Source of the DNA: Jacaranda mimosifolia
Lineage: Eukaryota > Streptophyta > Magnoliopsida > Lamiales > Bignoniaceae
Assembly (NCBI GenBank): GCA_018894105.1
Contig: CM032126.1
Span: 5,545,001 to 5,609,000, forward strand
Direction of reading: 5' to 3'
DNA length: 64,000 bases
In this document: one piece after another, positions 59,765 to 64,000 of the stretch
Layout of the letters: every line of letters starts with the position of its first letter
Numbering within the stretch: the first letter of the stretch is position 1
Position numbers and translations under genes: made by a program
Notes under the pieces: model-generated
Told to the model about the DNA's origin: nothing
Database searches by the model: none
Seen by the model: only the letters and a program-made list of their open reading frames with translations

Positions 59765-61080
59765 TACTTCTACGTAATCTAAACTGTACTGCAGTTTGTA
59801 AAGTTTTGTACTTGAAGTATTCTGAAATTGTACTCTGTTTATTTGAATTTTTTTTTCTACTTGGAGCGTTCTACATTATACTTCATTGCAATTAAAATTG
59901 TACTTCATTTCACAAAAATTGTACTCTATTATGTAAGTTTTATGCTTTACGTGTTCTAGTAATGGATTATCTAAAATTGTACTACAACTTCTAGCGGTTT
60001 ATACTTGAAGTGTTCCCAAACTGTACGTCTTCTATCTAAAATTATACTTTTGGTTTTCTAAAATTATACTTCATTTTACCAAAATATGTACTCCATTCAT
60101 TGAAATTCTATACTTCAAGTATTTTATTTATTGATTATCCAAAATTGTACTACAGCTGCTAGGGTTTTATAATTCAAGTGTTCCAAAATTGTATTTCACT
60201 TTATCTAAAATTATACTTCTATTTTATGAAATTATACTTTATTTTATACTTCATTTTATCTAAACATGTACTCTATTCATTGAAGTTCTATACTTCAAGT
60301 GTTCCAAAATTGTACTTCATTTTATCTAAACTTGTACTTCAGTTATCTGAATCTATTATTTAAGTTTTATACTTCAAGTGTTCTACTAATGGATTATCAA
60401 AAATTGTACTGTAATTGCTAAGGTTTTATACTTCAGGTGTTCTGAAATTGTATTTCATTTTATCTAAACTTGTACTTCAATTATCTGAATCTATTATTTA
60501 AGTTTTATATTTCAAGTGTTTTACTAATGGATTATCCAAAATCGTATTGCAATTGCTAAGGATTTATACTTCAAGTGTTCTGAAATTGTACTTCTATTTT
60601 CTGAAATTATACTTCATTTTACCTAAACATGTACTCTATTCATTGAAGTTCTATACTTCAAGTGTTCTGAAATTATACTTCATTTTATCTAAACTTGTAC
60701 TTCAATTATCTGAATCTATTATTTAAGTTTCAAGTGTTCTACTAATGGATTATCAAAAAATTATACTGCAATTGCTAATGTTTTATACTTCAAGTGTTCT
60801 AAAATTGTTCTTCTTTTTATATAAAATTATACATAACCTTTTACGTAAAATTGTACTCCATTATTTAAGTTTTATAAAGTTCTATAAATTTTATACTTTA
60901 TTTTACCTAAAGTTTTATACTTCAAGTGCTTTACTTATTGATTATCCAAAATTGTACTGCAATTAATAGCGTTTTATACTTCTATTTGTTCTGAAATTGT
61001 ACTTCGTTTATTTGAAATTACACGACCATACTGAATTATTCTACATATTGTACTTTATTTTACCTAAAATTGTACTTCAT
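59765..61080. repeat. Degenerate TGTACTTCA / TATACTTCAAGTGTTCT repeats in the putative transposase intron
   Basis: Units built on AAAATTGTACTTCATTTTA and GTTTTATACTTCAAGTGTTCT recur every 40-60 bases. A longer unit starting CTAATGGATTATC recurs at about 59960, 60382, 60527, 60742 and weaker sites. Several short open frames here are by-products. Confidence 0.8.
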
Positions 61081-61084
61081 TTGT

Positions 61085-61275
61085 CAACCTCAAGGGATGC
61101 AGTCGAGGAGGAAATTAGTTCGACCAATGCATCGCACAATGAATTGGCATTAATTAACAACTCAATTGATGCATGGAGGAATTGCATATATGGAGAGGGT
61201 CAGACATTCAAGGATGCTCAGGAGTTCAGAATTATGCGGTGTCTACATTGCGGTCATTTAAATACAAGAATTATG
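61085..61275 (+). pseudogene. Possible MuDR-domain exon fragment of the MULE transposase
   Basis: After an acceptor-like GGGATGCAG (61093-61101) the frame reads E-E-E-I-S-S, then G-E-G-Q-T-F-K-D-A-Q-E-F-R. This recalls the start of the MuDR domain (hydrophobic-G-x-x-F-x-x-x-x-E-F). It is followed at once by repeat DNA, so the rest of the domain is missing. Recognition is weak. Confidence 0.35.
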
Positions 61276-61850
61276 TTGTCCGAGATATCAGCTATTTTGT
61301 ACCCCCAATTTGGGAGAATTATACTTGATTTCATGACATTTGTACTTTATTTCGGCAATTATATTTGATTTAGTGTGAAATTAGCATTTTTACATGTTAT
61401 CCCAAATATCAGTTATTTTGTAACTAAATTTGGGAGAATTATACCTGATTTCATGACATTTGTACTTCATTTCGGCAATTATGTATTTGATTTAGCGTGA
61501 AATTAGTATTTTTGCATGTTATCCGAGATATCAGTTATTTTGTACCCCAATCTGGCAGAATTATACTTGATTTCTTGACAATTGTGCTTCATTTAGGCAA
61601 TTATGTATTTTATTTAGCATAAAATTAGCATTTTTGCATGTTGTCCGAGATATCAGTTATTTTGTACCCCAATCTGGGAGAATTTGACATTTGTACTTCA
61701 TTTCGGCAATTATGTATTTGATTTAGCGTGAAATTAGCATTTTTGCATGTTTTCTGAGATATTAATTATTTTGTACCCCAATCTAGGAGAATTATACTTG
61801 ATTTCATGACATTTGTACTTTATTTCGGCCATTTTGTACTTAATTCCTTA
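61275..61850. repeat. 121-bp tandem array, about 5 units
   Basis: CGAGATATCAGTTATTTTGTACC-type starts recur with ATATC at 61285, 61406, 61528 and 61650, with a shortened last unit at 61759. The periods are 121, 122, 122 and 109. Units contain TTTGTACTTCATTTCGGCAA and GAATTATACTTGATTTC. Confidence 0.85.
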
Positions 61851-62184
61851 ATATTTTTACTAATATTGTTGAATTGAAATTTGTTCTATGATTTGCTTTT
61901 TAAGTCTTGGTAATTAATAACCAAACTCTAAAAATGTGTGTAATATTTATCATATGAATAAAATAATGTTAAAGTTTTAAAGTGGTAACCACTAGTGTTC
62001 AACAAATGAATGTTATCAATCGCAGTAATGTAAAGAATACTTATGCTTTCAAAGATGTAAACAAATGAGCATTTGACGATAATATCCACCCTATCACCCG
62101 TACAAATACGTACTTCGCCTGATCCGATAATCTCAAAATATTGTACTTGACCATCACTATAATTATTAGTCTTCAAGTACAATA

Positions 62185-63140
62185 AGTGTACTTCAATATA
62201 ACATCATTTATACTTTGTTTGTTCTACGTTTGTACTTAATTTCCCTGATGTTGTACTCAAATTCACTACTCAATTTCAAAATTGAAGTGTACTTCAACAT
62301 ATCACCATTATACTTTGTTTGTTCTAAGTTTGTACTTTATTTCCCTCATATTGTACTCAAATTCACTACTCAGTTTCAATTTAATGGAAGTGTACTTCAA
62401 CATAGCACTATTTATGCTTTGTTTGTTCTAAGTTCGTACTTTATTTCTCTCGTATTGTACTCAAATTCACTGCCCAGTTTCAATTTAATTGAAGTGTACT
62501 TCAACATAATATCATTTATATTTTGTTTGTTCTACGTTTGTACTTCATTTTTCTTATATTGTACTCAAATTCACTGCCTAGTTTCAATTTAATTCAAGTG
62601 TACTTTAACATAACACTATTTGTACTTTGTTTGTTCAACGTTTGCAATTTATTTTCCTTATATTGTACTCAAATTCACTGCCCAGTTTCAATTTAATTAA
62701 AGTGTACTTTAACATAACACCATTTATACTTTGTTTGTTCTACGTTTGTACTTCATTTCCCTCATATTGTACTCAAATTCACTGTTCAATTTCAATTTAA
62801 TTGAAGTGTACTTTAACATAACACCATTTATACTTTCTTTGTTCTACGTTTGTACTTCATTTCCCTCATATTGTACTCAAATTCACTGCACAGTTTCAAT
62901 TTAATTGAAGTGTACTTCAACATAACACCATTTATACTTTCTTTGTTCTAAGTTTGTACTTCATTTTCCTCATATTATACCCAAATTCACTACCCAATTT
63001 CAATTTAATTGAAGTGTACTTTAACATAACACTGTTTATACTTTCTTTGTTCTACGTTTGTACTTCATTTTCATCATATTGTACTCAAATTCACTGCCCA
63101 GTTTCAATTTAATTGAAGTGTACTTCAACATAACACCATT
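62185..63140. repeat. 104-bp tandem array, about 9 units
   Basis: GAAGTGTACTTCAACATA or a close variant starts at 62284, 62387, 62491, 62595, 62699, 62803, 62907, 63011 and 63115, an almost invariant 104-base step. Each unit also contains TTTATACTTTGTTTGTTC, CGTTTGTACTTCATTTCC, ATATTGTACTCAAATTCAC and CAGTTTCAATTTAATT. It holds the position of the 207-bp array in the left MULE, so one unit is close to half of the other. Confidence 0.92.
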
Positions 63141-63174
63141 ATTGCCCTCGTATTATACTCAAATTATTTTACTG

Positions 63175-63290
63175 GACTATGAGCACGACCTCTATAATCA
63201 GTCCTTCCTTTATAGGGATCAGACGATTCAATCTTTGAGTTGGGTGGTTCATTTGCTACCTGGATTGTGTTGATGTCTTATGTCTCTTGG
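63175..63290 (-). pseudogene. Remnant of the Ulp1 linker exon
   Basis: GACCTCTATAATCAGTCC and the following ACCTGGATTG stretch match exon 3 of the left Ulp1 gene (2075-2230). The sequence that should follow downstream of it (the three catalytic exons, 1118-1949 in the left copy) is absent, replaced by the end of the 104-bp array. Confidence 0.65.
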
Positions 63291-63299
63291 GGTACAAAA

Positions 63300-63560
63300 C
63301 ACCAGCACATTAGATACGAAGTATCAACTATTGAAGTATAAAAGATTAGGACATTATGTACAAATATCACCAACATAGAGTACAAAAGATCAGTACGTTA
63401 AGTATAAATATCACCAACATGGAGTACAAAATATCAGCACATTGAGTACAAATATCACCAATATGGAATACAAAAGATTAGCGTATTAAATACAAATATA
63501 AGCAACATGGAATACAAAATATCAGCACATTAAGTACAAATATCACCAACATGGGGTACA
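63300..63560. repeat. ATCACCAACATGGAGTACAAAA short repeats
   Basis: About six units of 42-46 bases alternate ATCACCAACATGGAGTACAA and ATATCAGCACATTAAGTACA. They correspond to the 88-bp array of the left MULE at about half the period. Confidence 0.8.
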
Positions 63561-63569
63561 AAATATACT

Positions 63570-64000
63570 ACAAGCTTGAATGTTTTATACTATAGTTGCT
63601 TCCAAAATATACTGCAGATACACATATTATATACTACACTTTCATTTAATATATACTGCAGGATTAAATGTTTTGTACTAAAGTTGCTTCTAAAATGTAT
63701 TGCAAATATACAGATTATATACTACACTTTCAGTTAATGTATACTGCAGGCTTGAATGTTTTTGTATTGCAAATGCTTCTAAAATGTACTGCATGTACAT
63801 AAATTATATACTATAATTTCATTTAATCGGCAAGCTTGAATGTTTTGTACTACAGATGCTTCTAAAATGTACTGCAATTACACAGATTATATACTACATT
63901 TTTGCCTAATGTGTACTGCAAGCGTGAATGTTTATGGTACATTTGCTTCTAAAATGTACTGCAGTTGCACAAATTATATACTACAATTTTGCCTAATGTG
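63570..64000. repeat. TGTACTGCA / TATACTACA repeats, continuing past the window
   Basis: Units of about 120 bases carry GCTTGAATGTTTTGTACTACA, CTTCTAAAATGTACTGCA and CAGATTATATACTACA. They match the intron repeats of the left MULE at 2880-3170 and following, in the same orientation, so the second Ulp1 gene continues to the right. Confidence 0.8.

Larger units (their letters stand above)
59010..64000. mobile_element. Second MULE of the same family, left part
   Basis: A left terminal repeat (59010-59150) is followed by a plus-strand transposase N-terminal exon. Repeat arrays and the Ulp1-side DNA that aligns with 1-270 and 2075-2230 come next. Orientation is the same as in the left MULE. The DDE transposase core and the Ulp1 catalytic exons are both absent, so this is a deletion derivative at least within the window. 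Confidence 0.65.

Noticed and set aside
1..64000. tRNA, rRNA, riboswitch or CRISPR array
   Set aside because: Nothing with the needed structure was seen. The tandem arrays have no unique spacers and lie within plant transposons.

Overview
The window looks like nuclear DNA of a eudicot plant: AT-rich, intron-bearing genes, dense microsatellites, and nested LTR retrotransposons, Helitrons, MULEs and MITEs. Species cannot be read from the sequence. There are no operons, no CRISPR array, and I see no rRNA or tRNA genes.

The only conventional host genes are a minus-strand tandem array of glycoside hydrolase family 3 (GH3) beta-glucosidase/exo-glucanase genes sharing a nine-exon layout. Copy B (32963-37044) is intact and predicts about 628 residues. 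Copy C (39259-43352) is almost intact but carries one nonsense codon and one single-base frameshift. Copy A (14296-24675) is badly decayed and has a Ty1-copia element in exon 8. A fourth copy survives only as a promoter/5' leader (31540-32620).

Layout: 1-5265 is the right part of a Mutator-like element (MULE) carrying a multi-exon Ulp1/SENP-type (C48) protease gene whose large first intron is full of tandem repeats. 5383-8476 is a 3.1-kb solo LTR with a perfect target duplication. 8.5-14.3 kb is AT-rich intergenic DNA with a GTCACTAA-repeat element, a solo LTR and a MITE. 14.3-25.3 kb is GH3 copy A with its insertions. 25.3-31.5 kb is a pile of related non-autonomous Helitrons with an LTR nested in one. 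31.5-47.2 kb holds the ghost promoter, copies B and C and their upstream regions. 47235-58142 is a Helitron carrying a degenerate Ty3-gypsy element, itself carrying another LTR. From about 59.0 kb to the end is the left part of a second MULE of the first family, in the same orientation.

Because the GH3 units are duplicates, several insertions can be checked against an empty site in a paralogous unit: two Helitrons, one MITE and one hAT-like element. This gives an internal order of events. The least explained feature is the shared repeat content of the two flanking MULEs: arrays of period 207, 88, 419, 121 and 104 bp, different in length but all built on a TGTACT/TATACT cadence and placed mostly in introns or next to the Ulp1 gene.
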